A stretch of DNA of 64,000 nucleotides from the NCBI RefSeq assembly GCF_003971195.1, contig NZ_CP034593.1, positions 310,001-374,000 on the forward strand, given 5' to 3'. Below, in pieces: positions 34,332-42,027 of this stretch; within the stretch, counting starts at the first letter, position 1; every line of letters starts with the position of its first letter. Source of the DNA: Flaviflexus ciconiae (GTDB taxonomy: Bacteria; Actinomycetota; Actinomycetes; Actinomycetales; Actinomycetaceae). The position numbers and the translations under genes were made by a program. Below the pieces are notes generated by a model, which saw only the letters and a program-made list of their open reading frames with translations, had not been told where the DNA came from and ran no database searches.

Positions 34332-35677
34332 AATTCCATCTCATCGGTATTGGCGGCGCCGGCATGGTGGCCGTCGCGGAGCTCCTCGCTGCTCGCGGTC
34401 AGGAAGTTGTGGGCTCCGATCGGGCCGAGTCTGACAACACGAGGCGGCTTGCCTCTCTCGGCATTGCGATCCACGTCGGTCACGACGCCGAGCACGTCGA
34501 CCCCGATGCTGCCGTTGTCGTGTCCTCTGCAATCAAGGATGACAACCCGGAGTATGCGGTGGCGCGTCAGCGCGGCCAGCGGATACTTCACCGCTCCGAG
34601 GCGCTCGCGCTGGCGGCAACCGGGCTCGACTTTGTTGCCGTTGCCGGTGCGCATGGGAAGACGACAACGTCTGGAATGTTGGCCGTTGCCCTGCGGGAAG
34701 CGGGTTTGGACCCGTCCTACGCGGTCGGGTCGACCCTGCCCGGGGGCGCCTCCGGCGCATATCTGGGGACCGGGGAAGTCTTCATCGCGGAGGCCGATGA
34801 GTCCGATGGGTCCTTCCTGAACTACACCCCGGCGATTGCAATCGTCACGAACGTTGAGCCCGATCACCTTGACCACCACGGCAGCGCCGAAGCATTCGAG
34901 GAATCCTTTGTCGAGTTTGCCAAGTGCCGCGTGAAGGGCGGGCTTCTCATCGGCTGTGCCGACGATGTTGGGTCGGCACGCCTTCTGCACTCTGCCGAGG
35001 GCAGGCGCTGGTCCTACGGAACGGGCGCTCGGGTTCCGGGAACCGAAGCCCACGTGTCACTGGAGATCACCGGCCCCGGGCAGGGCCGGGTCACGCTCAT
35101 CACCGGTCGAGGGCCCTCCGTGAGTGCCACCCTGGACCTTGCCGTTCCAGGCGACCACATGCTACTGAACGCAGCCGGCGCGTGGGCTGCGGGCATTGAA
35201 CTCGGTGTTGAAGCGGACCGGATGGCACGGGCACTCGGCAGGTTCACGGGAACCGGTCGGCGCTTCGAGAAGCGTGGCACCGTTCGCGACATTGTCGTTT
35301 ACGACGACTACGCGCACCACCCGACCGAGGTTGGCGCAACAATTAGGGCCGCGGCGGAGGAAACTGAGGGCCGAATCGTCGTGCTCTTCCAGCCGCACCT
35401 GTACTCCAGAACCAAAGAGTTCTCCGCAGCGTTCGCGCGCTCGCTTGACTTGGCAGACGCCGTGGTTGTCACAGGCGTGTTCGGTGCCCGTGAAGAGCCC
35501 GTTCCCGGCATTGACGGCCACCTTATTGCCGACAAAATGGTGCGCGGCCAGTTCGTGGCCGACATGCACGAAGCAGCCCGCGAGGTCGCTCGCCTCGCCG
35601 AGCCCGGCGACCTCATCATGACCATGGGTGCGGGCAGCGTCACCTCGCTGGCCCCGGAGATCCTGGAAGCCCTGTGA
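34328..35677 (+). CDS. murC: UDP-MurNAc:L-alanine ligase MurC
   Basis: Adds the first stem-peptide residue, L-alanine. It begins at GTG 34328 (MKFHLIGIGGAGMVAVAELL), overlapping murG by 4 bases. The Rossmann loop GIGGAGM, P-loop AGAHGKTTTSGM, EADESDGSFLNY and VYDDYAHHPTEV are diagnostic. 449 residues. It also ends with a 4-base overlap into ftsQ. Confidence 0.97.
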   Translation: MKFHLIGIGGAGMVAVAELLAARGQEVVGSDRAESDNTRRLASLGIAIHVGHDAEHVDPDAAVVVSSAIKDDNPEYAVARQRGQRILHRSEALALAATGLDFVAVAGAHGKTTTSGMLAVALREAGLDPSYAVGSTLPGGASGAYLGTGEVFIAEADESDGSFLNYTPAIAIVTNVEPDHLDHHGSAEAFEESFVEFAKCRVKGGLLIGCADDVGSARLLHSAEGRRWSYGTGARVPGTEAHVSLEITGPGQGRVTLITGRGPSVSATLDLAVPGDHMLLNAAGAWAAGIELGVEADRMARALGRFTGTGRRFEKRGTVRDIVVYDDYAHHPTEVGATIRAAAEETEGRIVVLFQPHLYSRTKEFSAAFARSLDLADAVVVTGVFGAREEPVPGIDGHLIADKMVRGQFVADMHEAAREVARLAEPGDLIMTMGAGSVTSLAPEILEAL

Positions 35678-36699
35678 GGCCCCCGAAGAAACCCCGCCCG
35701 GTTACCCACCAGCGTCCGGGCCCCGTCCGCGAGGAGCCGCAGGCACCTCGCAAGGATCCGGCATCCCAAAAATCAAAGACCCCACGAGCCAAAACGACGA
35801 GGTCCGCCAATGCTGATCCGCCGCGCCGCGAGCCGGAAGCGGCGGATCAGCCGATCGAAATGCATCCGGGCACGCCGGCTCGAAGCCTTCCGACGAGGCT
35901 GCGGCGCAAGCGGACGGAATCGGCGGCCCCAGAGATCCCGCTGCACGAGCACCGGAAGAAGTCTTCCGATCCGTATCCGTTGAGCTCAAAGATCGAGACC
36001 AAGAGGAAGGCGCGCCGCAAGAAGCTGCTCCTGCGAAGCCTCGCGCTCCTCACCGGTATCGCCATTGTCGCGGGCGTGGTGTGGGCACTGTTCTTCTCCT
36101 CCCTGTTCACGGTCGACTCTGAGTCCATCGAGGTCGCGATCGACGATCCGGTTGGCATTGTTGACGAGACGGAGGTCCGGCAGATCGCGGAAACCGCGGT
36201 CGGTAAGCCGGTGTTGCGCATGCCGGGGGGAGAGATCGAGTCTGCACTGGAGGACCTCCCCGAGGTTCTTGATGCAACGGTGACAACGAGCTTCCCGAAT
36301 GGAATGGCTGTCACGATTGATGCTCGGGAACCAATCGCCTGCGTTGGCACCTCCGATAGTTGCATGGGCATTTCCGACGACGCGACCCAGATTGCGCTAA
36401 CCCAGGAACAGCGGGACAGCCTGCCGAAGATCACGATGAATGTCGATTCCGATCGCGCACAGGCGCAACTCACCGGACTGATCGACGCAGTATCGACGCT
36501 TCCCGAGGATGTACGTGCACGGGTGCAGACCGCATCGGTGTCCGACAGCGGCCTCATCGAATTCCAGCTGGATGAGGGGCTCGTGAAGTGGGGGCCTTCC
36601 GAGCAGAACGAGAAGAAGGCTCGCATCATCGCGGTTCTTCTCGAACAATCTGCCGGAACCTACGACGTGACGAGCCCGGACGCACCCATCACCTACTGA
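35674..36699 (+). CDS. ftsQ: Cell division protein FtsQ
   Basis: Bitopic divisome protein that holds FtsL and FtsB. A long basic cytoplasmic tail of about 120 residues (rich in Lys, Arg, Pro) precedes one membrane helix (about 125-147, LALLTGIAIVAGVVWALFFSSLF), a POTRA domain (FTVDSESIEVAIDDPVGI onward) and the FtsQ beta domain. It starts at GTG 35674, overlapping the murC stop. It is the last gene of this block; in related genomes ftsZ follows at once, but here a 5-kb cassette lies between. Confidence 0.92.
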   Translation: MRPPKKPRPVTHQRPGPVREEPQAPRKDPASQKSKTPRAKTTRSANADPPRREPEAADQPIEMHPGTPARSLPTRLRRKRTESAAPEIPLHEHRKKSSDPYPLSSKIETKRKARRKKLLLRSLALLTGIAIVAGVVWALFFSSLFTVDSESIEVAIDDPVGIVDETEVRQIAETAVGKPVLRMPGGEIESALEDLPEVLDATVTTSFPNGMAVTIDAREPIACVGTSDSCMGISDDATQIALTQEQRDSLPKITMNVDSDRAQAQLTGLIDAVSTLPEDVRARVQTASVSDSGLIEFQLDEGLVKWGPSEQNEKKARIIAVLLEQSAGTYDVTSPDAPITY

Positions 36700-36768
36700 T
36701 CCGGGCGGGGCGTACCTTTTTAGCGACGTTAAAGGTGGGCGTTAGCCGAAGTAGCAGAGTTCGGGCAG

Positions 36769-38055
36769 TCACGGACTTGTAGGCTCGTGCTGTTCAACAG
36801 GTGGCGAAGGTGTCTTGGGTCGCCCGGCTACACCGGAGTCATTCTGCACCTGAGGGACCGCTGCGATCAAGAGGTCACCATCGGCGTTGTAGAGGAGTCC
36901 AGCCCCGTTCGGTTGGAGGTGGGCGGGCACAAGAATGGCTCCCGGTGCGTCGGCTTCGTAGGCCATCGCAACAGCACCGGTCAGGACATTGTGCACACGT
37001 ATAGCGTCACCCTCGCGTAGATACACGAAGACACCACCAACCGTGGCGATTGTTGTGTCCGGGGTGACGGTGACGGACCATTGCGATTTGTTGGTAGGTT
37101 CAAAGGAATGAAGGGAATTGCCTTCGAGAACTATCACGGTGCCGGTCGCAGGATCCACACCCATTTCCCGTGCTGATTCGACAACGACCTCTCCTGTCGC
37201 AAGATCAATGACCGGACCGGGGCCTTGACCTATGGTGAGTAGGGCATGTGTGTCCGCTGTTAACTCGTTCACGGAACCGCGGATCTGTGACGGCTCCCAA
37301 CCGTATTCGGTGGCGTCGACCTCCCACAGTTTCTGGTTGTCGTGTGAAGTCCGTGCAATGAGGCTGTCGCCTTCCACCGTCAGTATCGTCCCCGAAAAGT
37401 CACCGATGATTCGAAGATCGCCGTCCCGTTCGTCAGCGATAATGTTGCCGGTATCCGGGGACAGGGCAATACGGGGGCCATTCGAGCCCATGAATTCTTC
37501 TGGAGGGGAGGCAAACACTAGGCCCGGCCCCTGAAAAGTGCCAGGTAGATCAACCGGGCCCCACGCGATTTCGCCGGTTTCCAAATCGTAAGCGGTAGCC
37601 GAGTTAGTAGCGGCAGCGTCACTGTTGGTTTTCGTGTCGACCAGAACAGCGAGTGGGGTTCCGTCGCTCATTTCAGTCACGGTAAAACCGGTGCAACTGA
37701 GCGGACGTTCAACAGACCAAAGTGTTTCTCCGTGAATAGAAATGGCGATGAATTCAAGAGCTGTCTCCTGTTCGCGGGCACCCAGGTAAATACCCGAAGA
37801 GTACTGAGGTGGAGTAGCCCACGACGGGTCGAGTACTTCCAGACCGTCGAGTGAAATAGGCACGTTCATCCCTGACACATCCACCGCGGGCAACGCTTCT
37901 GGGCTCGATTGGACTGTGCGGTCTGGTCCGTCTGCTGTGACCGAGCTACAGGCCACAAGGAACAGTGTGACCGCGGCAAAGAGAGCCGCGGTCCGCATCC
38001 CCAGCCCAAAGGATGTGTCGCGTTTATGGCTCATTGAGCGGAGGTTAAGGCTCAT
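36769..38055 (-). CDS. Lipoprotein with PQQ-like beta-propeller repeats
   Basis: Secreted lipid-anchored protein of 428 residues. The signal peptide has the lipobox LVACSS (cysteine near residue 36 from the first ATG). The rest is beta-rich with repeated units resembling PQQ-binding-like propeller blades, for example ATAYDLETGEIAWGPVDLPG, NQKLWEVDATEYGW and SQWSVTVTPDTTIATVGG. The first ATG overlaps the ccdA stop by 4 bases; an internal ATG (MSHKRDTS) eight codons later would give a more normal signal peptide. It is the last gene of a dsbA-ccdA-lipoprotein operon. Function unknown; a scaffold or substrate of the thiol-redox proteins upstream is possible. Confidence 0.8.
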   Translation of the reverse strand: MSLNLRSMSHKRDTSFGLGMRTAALFAAVTLFLVACSSVTADGPDRTVQSSPEALPAVDVSGMNVPISLDGLEVLDPSWATPPQYSSGIYLGAREQETALEFIAISIHGETLWSVERPLSCTGFTVTEMSDGTPLAVLVDTKTNSDAAATNSATAYDLETGEIAWGPVDLPGTFQGPGLVFASPPEEFMGSNGPRIALSPDTGNIIADERDGDLRIIGDFSGTILTVEGDSLIARTSHDNQKLWEVDATEYGWEPSQIRGSVNELTADTHALLTIGQGPGPVIDLATGEVVVESAREMGVDPATGTVIVLEGNSLHSFEPTNKSQWSVTVTPDTTIATVGGVFVYLREGDAIRVHNVLTGAVAMAYEADAPGAILVPAHLQPNGAGLLYNADGDLLIAAVPQVQNDSGVAGRPKTPSPPVEQHEPTSP

Positions 38056-39044
38056 GATTCTTTTCCAAGCTTACCGGTTTTGGGAAGAGCTAGAAAATTC
38101 GTGCCGTTCGGGCTTGAAATAATGGCGCTATTTGGCATTGGTTCAGTGTTTTCCTGTCGATTCACAGTTTCCGGCCGGGGCGAGTTCGGTTCTTCAGTAT
38201 TGCCTTCCTGCGTTTTCTTAAAGTCGCGATGCCGCCTTGCGTACCAAACAAGGAGGATAATTGTGGCGAGCAGAATGATGGCAACAACATCGACAATGGG
38301 GTTGGACAGGATGCTAGCGCCCTCTTGGAGCTGTGACTGTCGTTCGTAGGAAACAAGTTCTGGCATATCAAGCAGACCGTTAGTAGCCCAGAAAATAATG
38401 CCGGTGGCGGTTATAACCAGGCCAGTGATAACCGAGGTGGTGTGGAAACGGCGACCGAGGAATGTGAAACTGCGTCCCCGGAGGATATGGCGGCCTCTGC
38501 TACCGAGGGGACGCCAGAGAAGGACGATGATGACGAGTGGGACAATCATTCCCGCTCCATAGACGGCAAGTAACAGTGACGCTGTAGCGATGCTCCCGCT
38601 CGCAGCCGCCATCGTCAGCACCGCACCCAGAATTGGGCCGGCGCAAAAGCCTGCAATACCACTTGTGGTTCCCAGCAGGAACGTCTTGGTGATGCCGGTG
38701 GCGCCAGAAGACCGGACCTCACGTCCCGTGTGGCCGGGCATGAGTTTCGACGGGTCAAAGCCAAGACCAAATATTTGCGCGACACCCAATAGGATAAAGA
38801 GAATCGCGGAAACGGTGATGAGCGTGGACCGGTAAGAGACAAACAGAGAGCCGACTACTCCCGCGCCAAGACCAAGCGGAACAAGGACAACAAGAAGGCC
38901 AGCGAAGAACACTGTGACGTGGAGAAACAGCTTCGGTCCGGAGTTGACCGTGGACGCAAAGAAGGCGGGAAGTAGCAGGGCTGCGCACGGTGAGAGAAGG
39001 GCAAGAACTCCTCCAACGAAAGCGGTGACGAAACCGATATCCAC
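38052..39044 (-). CDS. CcdA/DsbD-type transmembrane thiol-disulfide transporter
   Basis: Carries reducing equivalents from cytoplasmic thioredoxin across the membrane. The six-helix core contains the two key cysteines, Cys20 in LLSPCAALLLP and Cys134 in GIAGFCAGPILG, in the conserved proline- and glycine-rich settings. After the core there is a further membrane helix (about 254-272, DVVAIILLATIILLVWY) and a long hydrophilic C-terminal tail of about 55 residues, longer than a plain CcdA. No cytochrome c maturation genes are nearby; instead it lies 2 bases after dsbA, suggesting it serves extracytoplasmic disulfide exchange. Confidence 0.88.
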   Translation of the reverse strand: MDIGFVTAFVGGVLALLSPCAALLLPAFFASTVNSGPKLFLHVTVFFAGLLVVLVPLGLGAGVVGSLFVSYRSTLITVSAILFILLGVAQIFGLGFDPSKLMPGHTGREVRSSGATGITKTFLLGTTSGIAGFCAGPILGAVLTMAAASGSIATASLLLAVYGAGMIVPLVIIVLLWRPLGSRGRHILRGRSFTFLGRRFHTTSVITGLVITATGIIFWATNGLLDMPELVSYERQSQLQEGASILSNPIVDVVAIILLATIILLVWYARRHRDFKKTQEGNTEEPNSPRPETVNRQENTEPMPNSAIISSPNGTNFLALPKTGKLGKES

Positions 39045-39046
39045 GA

Positions 39047-39778
39047 TCAGCCCGCCAATTCCAGTGCCATATCAACAGCATCAACAAACACCTGGGTCGG
39101 CTGAGCGCCCGTGATAGGTTGTCCATTAATCAGGAAAGTCGGGGTAGAAAAAACGCCCAGATCAGTTGCCATCTGCTGGTGAGCGGAAACCGTTTCCAAT
39201 GTTTCGGTTGACTTCATGTCTGCCTCAAACTGAGCGATGTTTAACCCAAGCTCAGCGGCCAGCGAGATGAGAGCCTCTTCCGTCAGCTCTGCCGGTGGCC
39301 GTGTTTCACCACCTGGGAAAAGTGCGTTGTGATACTCCCAGTACTGCCCTTGCTCCGCCGCCGCATAGGCGGCAAGGGCTGCCCTGCCGGACTCTTCACC
39401 AAAGATTGCCAGGTCACGCCACTCAATTCGGAGGTCGCCAGCCTCCGCATACTCCACCATTGTGGGGAGGGTCTGCTCAGACCACCGTCCGCAGAACGGG
39501 CACTGGAAATCTGAGAAAGCAACGAGGACAACCGGAGCATCGATTGGACCCAACGTGAGCAGATCCGACTCATCACGTTGCTCCACCACAGAAAAATCGG
39601 GATCGGCGGGGCCCTGAATCTCCGTCGGAGCATTCTGTCCAGACGGTGCAGCGTTCGCCGGTTGCTCAGACTCATCACCCCCGGAACCAGTGAGCACAAC
39701 AAAGATCAATGCCGCAGCTACAACAATTACGACAACCGGGATGAGCCATCCGGGGAGCGAGCGATTGCGGGTGGACAT
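39047..39778 (-). CDS. Membrane-anchored DsbA-family thiol-disulfide oxidoreductase
   Basis: Extracytoplasmic thioredoxin-fold protein of 243 residues. One N-terminal membrane anchor (about residues 11-30, WLIPVVVIVVAAALIFVVL), a flexible linker, then the DsbA domain with active site CPFC (Cys93, Cys96, in SDFQCPFCGRWS) and the cis-proline loop STPTFLING near residue 210. Helical insertion as in DsbA/MSMEG-type proteins. First gene of the leftward operon; its start is about 80 bases from that of the divergent membrane gene, with tandem palindromes between. GGAG precedes ATG 39778 by ten bases. Confidence 0.9.
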   Translation of the reverse strand: MSTRNRSLPGWLIPVVVIVVAAALIFVVLTGSGGDESEQPANAAPSGQNAPTEIQGPADPDFSVVEQRDESDLLTLGPIDAPVVLVAFSDFQCPFCGRWSEQTLPTMVEYAEAGDLRIEWRDLAIFGEESGRAALAAYAAAEQGQYWEYHNALFPGGETRPPAELTEEALISLAAELGLNIAQFEADMKSTETLETVSAHQQMATDLGVFSTPTFLINGQPITGAQPTQVFVDAVDMALELAG

Positions 39779-39800
39779 GGGTTAAACTCCAATCGAGAAC

Positions 39801-39833
39801 GACTATGTTCAATAGTCGACTATTGAGCATAGT
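39801..39833. promoter_or_regulatory. Tandem operators ACTAT-N5-ATAGT (probable BlaI-type sites)
   Basis: Two copies of ACTAT-N5-ATAGT occur at 39802-39816 and 39819-39833, 17 bases apart. Together they make an almost perfect 30-base palindrome at 39803-39832 centred on GTCGAC. The ACTA...TAGT half-sites resemble those of BlaI/MecI operators, and a BlaI-type regulator is encoded 580 bases away. They lie between two divergent starts and so can control both operons. Confidence 0.65.
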
Positions 39834-39860
39834 AGAGATTGTGGCACAATCTCTACTATG
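39828..39860. promoter_or_regulatory. Perfect 33-base palindrome covering promoter and start codon
   Basis: A perfect 16-base arm (39828-39843) is mirrored at 39845-39860 around a single G. The right arm ends in the ATG of the membrane protein gene. A plausible promoter for that gene, TTGAGC (39823-39828) and CACAAT (39845-39850) with a 16-base spacer, lies inside, placing the transcription start at or beside the ATG. It overlaps the tandem operators by six bases. Confidence 0.65.
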
Positions 39861-40412
39861 GATTTCAGCTCCCAGGATTTCTTAAAAAGTCCGCGTGGCA
39901 TTCGCAGTCAGATTCTGACCGCGTTGCGCGCGTGGGACTCGCGTCAAGTAGCCGCGGCAGTCGGGGCCTTTATTTGTATCGGTATCTTTATTGGCATTGC
40001 GACAGTTCTAATCCCAAACCCCATCTTTGGTCGCGATATTCCGCCGGTTTGGTGGAACTATCCAGTTTGGATCGCCACTTCCCTCTTCTCCGGAATGCTT
40101 GTCGCAAGCTACGTGAAGCCCAAAAATGCGAGTGATAATGACCTTCCCGCCAGCAGGCAGGATGAAAAGGGAAGCAAGTTAGGCATGATTGGAACCGTGC
40201 TTGCCTGGTTCGCGGTCGGATGTCCGGTCTGCAACAAGATTGCGCTTATGGCCCTCGGCTACTCCGGTGCCATCACTTGGTTCGCACCCCTTCAGCCAAT
40301 TCTCGCCGTTGCTGCCCTTGCCCTTACGGGCGTCGCACTTGTGTGGCGCCTGCGCGGACAGGTTTCCTGCCCAGCTAATGAGAAAACTGCATCGGTTAAG
40401 GTGGTGCGGTGA
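39858..40412 (+). CDS. Four-helix membrane protein with a CPVC motif
   Basis: Not recognised as a named family. 184 residues with four likely membrane segments (about 31-53, 66-86, 107-132, 143-164). The third contains Cys122-Pro-Val-Cys125 in WFAVGCPVCNKIALMA, a thioredoxin-like CxxC placed within or at the edge of the membrane; further cysteines are Cys40 and Cys171. No ribosome binding site precedes ATG 39858 and the promoter overlaps the start, so a leaderless mRNA is likely. It overlaps the BlaI-type gene by 4 bases. A membrane thiol-disulfide relay is a reasonable guess from motif and neighbours (DsbA, CcdA); it could also be a metal-transport protein. Confidence 0.75.
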   Translation: MDFSSQDFLKSPRGIRSQILTALRAWDSRQVAAAVGAFICIGIFIGIATVLIPNPIFGRDIPPVWWNYPVWIATSLFSGMLVASYVKPKNASDNDLPASRQDEKGSKLGMIGTVLAWFAVGCPVCNKIALMALGYSGAITWFAPLQPILAVAALALTGVALVWRLRGQVSCPANEKTASVKVVR

Positions 40413-40777
40413 TAGACGAGCCGATCCGCCTCGGCGCCCTCGAAGCCCGGGTCATGAACATTCTGTGGGAAAACGGACCCGCGACTGTCCGGGATATCAT
40501 TGGACACATTGAAACTGAACCTGCGTACACCACTGTCGCAACAGTTCTCGCAAATCTCGACAAAAAGGCCCTCGTGAGCATCAGCCGTTCCCGCCGAAGA
40601 ACGACCTACGCAGCAGGGATGTCTCGAGCTGAATTCGAGGCGAGACAGATGGCTTGCGTCCTGCAAAGTAGCCCTGACCCCGAATCCTCAATGCTCCACT
40701 TTGTTGACGCAATGAATGAAGCGGACCTCGAGATACTCCGCAAGTACCTGCAAGCCAAGGCTGAGGGCAACGCTTGA
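40409..40777 (+). CDS. BlaI/MecI/CopY-family repressor
   Basis: Winged-helix repressor of 122 residues. The N-terminal domain reads LGALEARVMNILWENGPATVRDI, with the recognition helix in YTTVATVLANLDKKALVS, as in BlaI and MecI. The C-terminal third forms the dimerisation helices (MNEADLEILRKYLQAKAE). In the family it is inactivated by proteolysis by a partner membrane protease, here the next gene. Start GTG 40409 overlaps the membrane-protein stop (GTGA). The probable target is the palindrome array at 39801-39860. No beta-lactamase or mecA gene is nearby. Confidence 0.92.
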   Translation: MIDEPIRLGALEARVMNILWENGPATVRDIIGHIETEPAYTTVATVLANLDKKALVSISRSRRRTTYAAGMSRAEFEARQMACVLQSSPDPESSMLHFVDAMNEADLEILRKYLQAKAEGNA

Positions 40778-41736
40778 GCATCATCGGTCCAATCATCCTC
40801 CTCGCGACTCTCGTCATCGGACTCGCGATCGCAGGACCTGCACTCCTGCGGAGAGCTACACCACTGCTGGTCCGCTTTCCGCATCGTGCAATCCAACTCC
40901 TGCCATCGGGCATCATTCTCTGGCTGATTGGGCTACTCAGCATTGGACCGCTCCTCGCCTGGCTCACATCGGGTCCTGTACTCCTCCCGAAAGGCGCCGC
41001 AGATGTGTGCCAGCAATGTATTGACGCAGCCAACCCATTCGGCATAGAAAGAATAGCTACTGTGATCCCCACGGTCCTGCTCTTCACTGTTCCGGGACTC
41101 TTCACCATAGTCTTCGCTGCGGGTCTTACCCGTCGAATGTGGAAACGGAACAGAGAAATAACCGATTTGGCGGCCGTCATTCTCGCAGAGAGCAATAGAG
41201 AACATATCGCAGGCTATGACGTCACCGTTATATCCCACGACCAGGTACACGCGTACTCCCTCCCGGCAAACAATGGAGGCATTGTCCTGTCCCGTCACGC
41301 GCTCGCCGCGCTGAGTACTGACGAGCTACTAGCGGTCCTTGCTCACGAACAGGCCCACGTGTCGGGCAGGCATCACCAGCTTCGCACCTTTATGGATTCC
41401 CTTGTACACCTGCTCGGATGGGTGCCACTCGTGCGGGAGTGCGGAAAGATACTTCCGGGGCTTCTCGAAATTGCCGCAGACCGCCATGCTCAGCAAACTG
41501 CCGGGACCTCGGCTGTTGTCGGCGCCCTCATCACCATCGGAGAACGCAAGCCTCTCGAGTCCGGCATGATGCAGATGGCGGGGCGAGAGCGAATCCAGCA
41601 ACTCATTGCCCCCGTTGAAGGTAAAGCCGGGATCCTACCAGCTACGACCATGGCTCTACACGTTGCACTGCTTGCAGGACTAGGGGCACTCGTCCTTCCC
41701 GCATACATTAGCGCACTCATTTCTGGTTGCCTCTAG
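40774..41736 (+). CDS. BlaR1-like M56 membrane protease with CxxC in the outer loop
   Basis: Zinc metalloprotease of family M56, predicted to cleave the BlaI-type repressor. Four membrane segments (about 1-22, 43-65, 96-118, 292-316) frame a cytoplasmic protease domain with HEQAH (His191, Glu192, His195) and a candidate third ligand in EIAADRHA (Glu232). Unlike BlaR1 there is no C-terminal penicillin-binding sensor. The loop between helices 2 and 3, extracellular in BlaR1 topology, holds Cys79-Gln-Gln-Cys82. Start TTG 40774 overlaps the repressor stop. The missing sensor plus the CxxC suggests direct redox or thiol sensing; this is inference. Confidence 0.88.
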   Translation: MSIIGPIILLATLVIGLAIAGPALLRRATPLLVRFPHRAIQLLPSGIILWLIGLLSIGPLLAWLTSGPVLLPKGAADVCQQCIDAANPFGIERIATVIPTVLLFTVPGLFTIVFAAGLTRRMWKRNREITDLAAVILAESNREHIAGYDVTVISHDQVHAYSLPANNGGIVLSRHALAALSTDELLAVLAHEQAHVSGRHHQLRTFMDSLVHLLGWVPLVRECGKILPGLLEIAADRHAQQTAGTSAVVGALITIGERKPLESGMMQMAGRERIQQLIAPVEGKAGILPATTMALHVALLAGLGALVLPAYISALISGCL

Positions 41737-42027
41737 CGTCCCCGGCTGTATCGATGCGCCAGAGATCGATGAGTTTCCATGAATCCTTATACTCGGCGCC
41801 AGAACTAATCAGGTTTAGAGTCGGCGAGTGTTCACGCGTTTTTTGGGATAGATCCCGGGTAGAGTCCCCGTTCACTTCTGCCGTTCGTTGTCCCCATATG
41901 AAAGTGACTTGCGACGAGTTTCGACACGCGGCGCGTCGGTAGTTGATCGCGGCCCTGAAGGTCCGTAACTTATGCGCGAGGTTGGAGCCAAGAAACCTCA
42001 ACCACAACTTGAGGTCCCGGAGGAAAC
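41737..42027. other. Intergenic region between the cassette and ftsZ
   Basis: 291 bases. Immediately before ftsZ a 6-bp hairpin CCTCAA / TTGAGG (41996-42014) ends four bases before the ribosome binding site GGAGG (42019-42023). The rest presumably holds ftsZ promoters, since the cassette separates ftsZ from the upstream dcw genes. On the minus strand a frame at 41717-42037 stays open and reads somewhat protein-like (SWKLIDLWRIDTAG), perhaps a gene remnant; I do not call it a gene. Confidence 0.5.
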
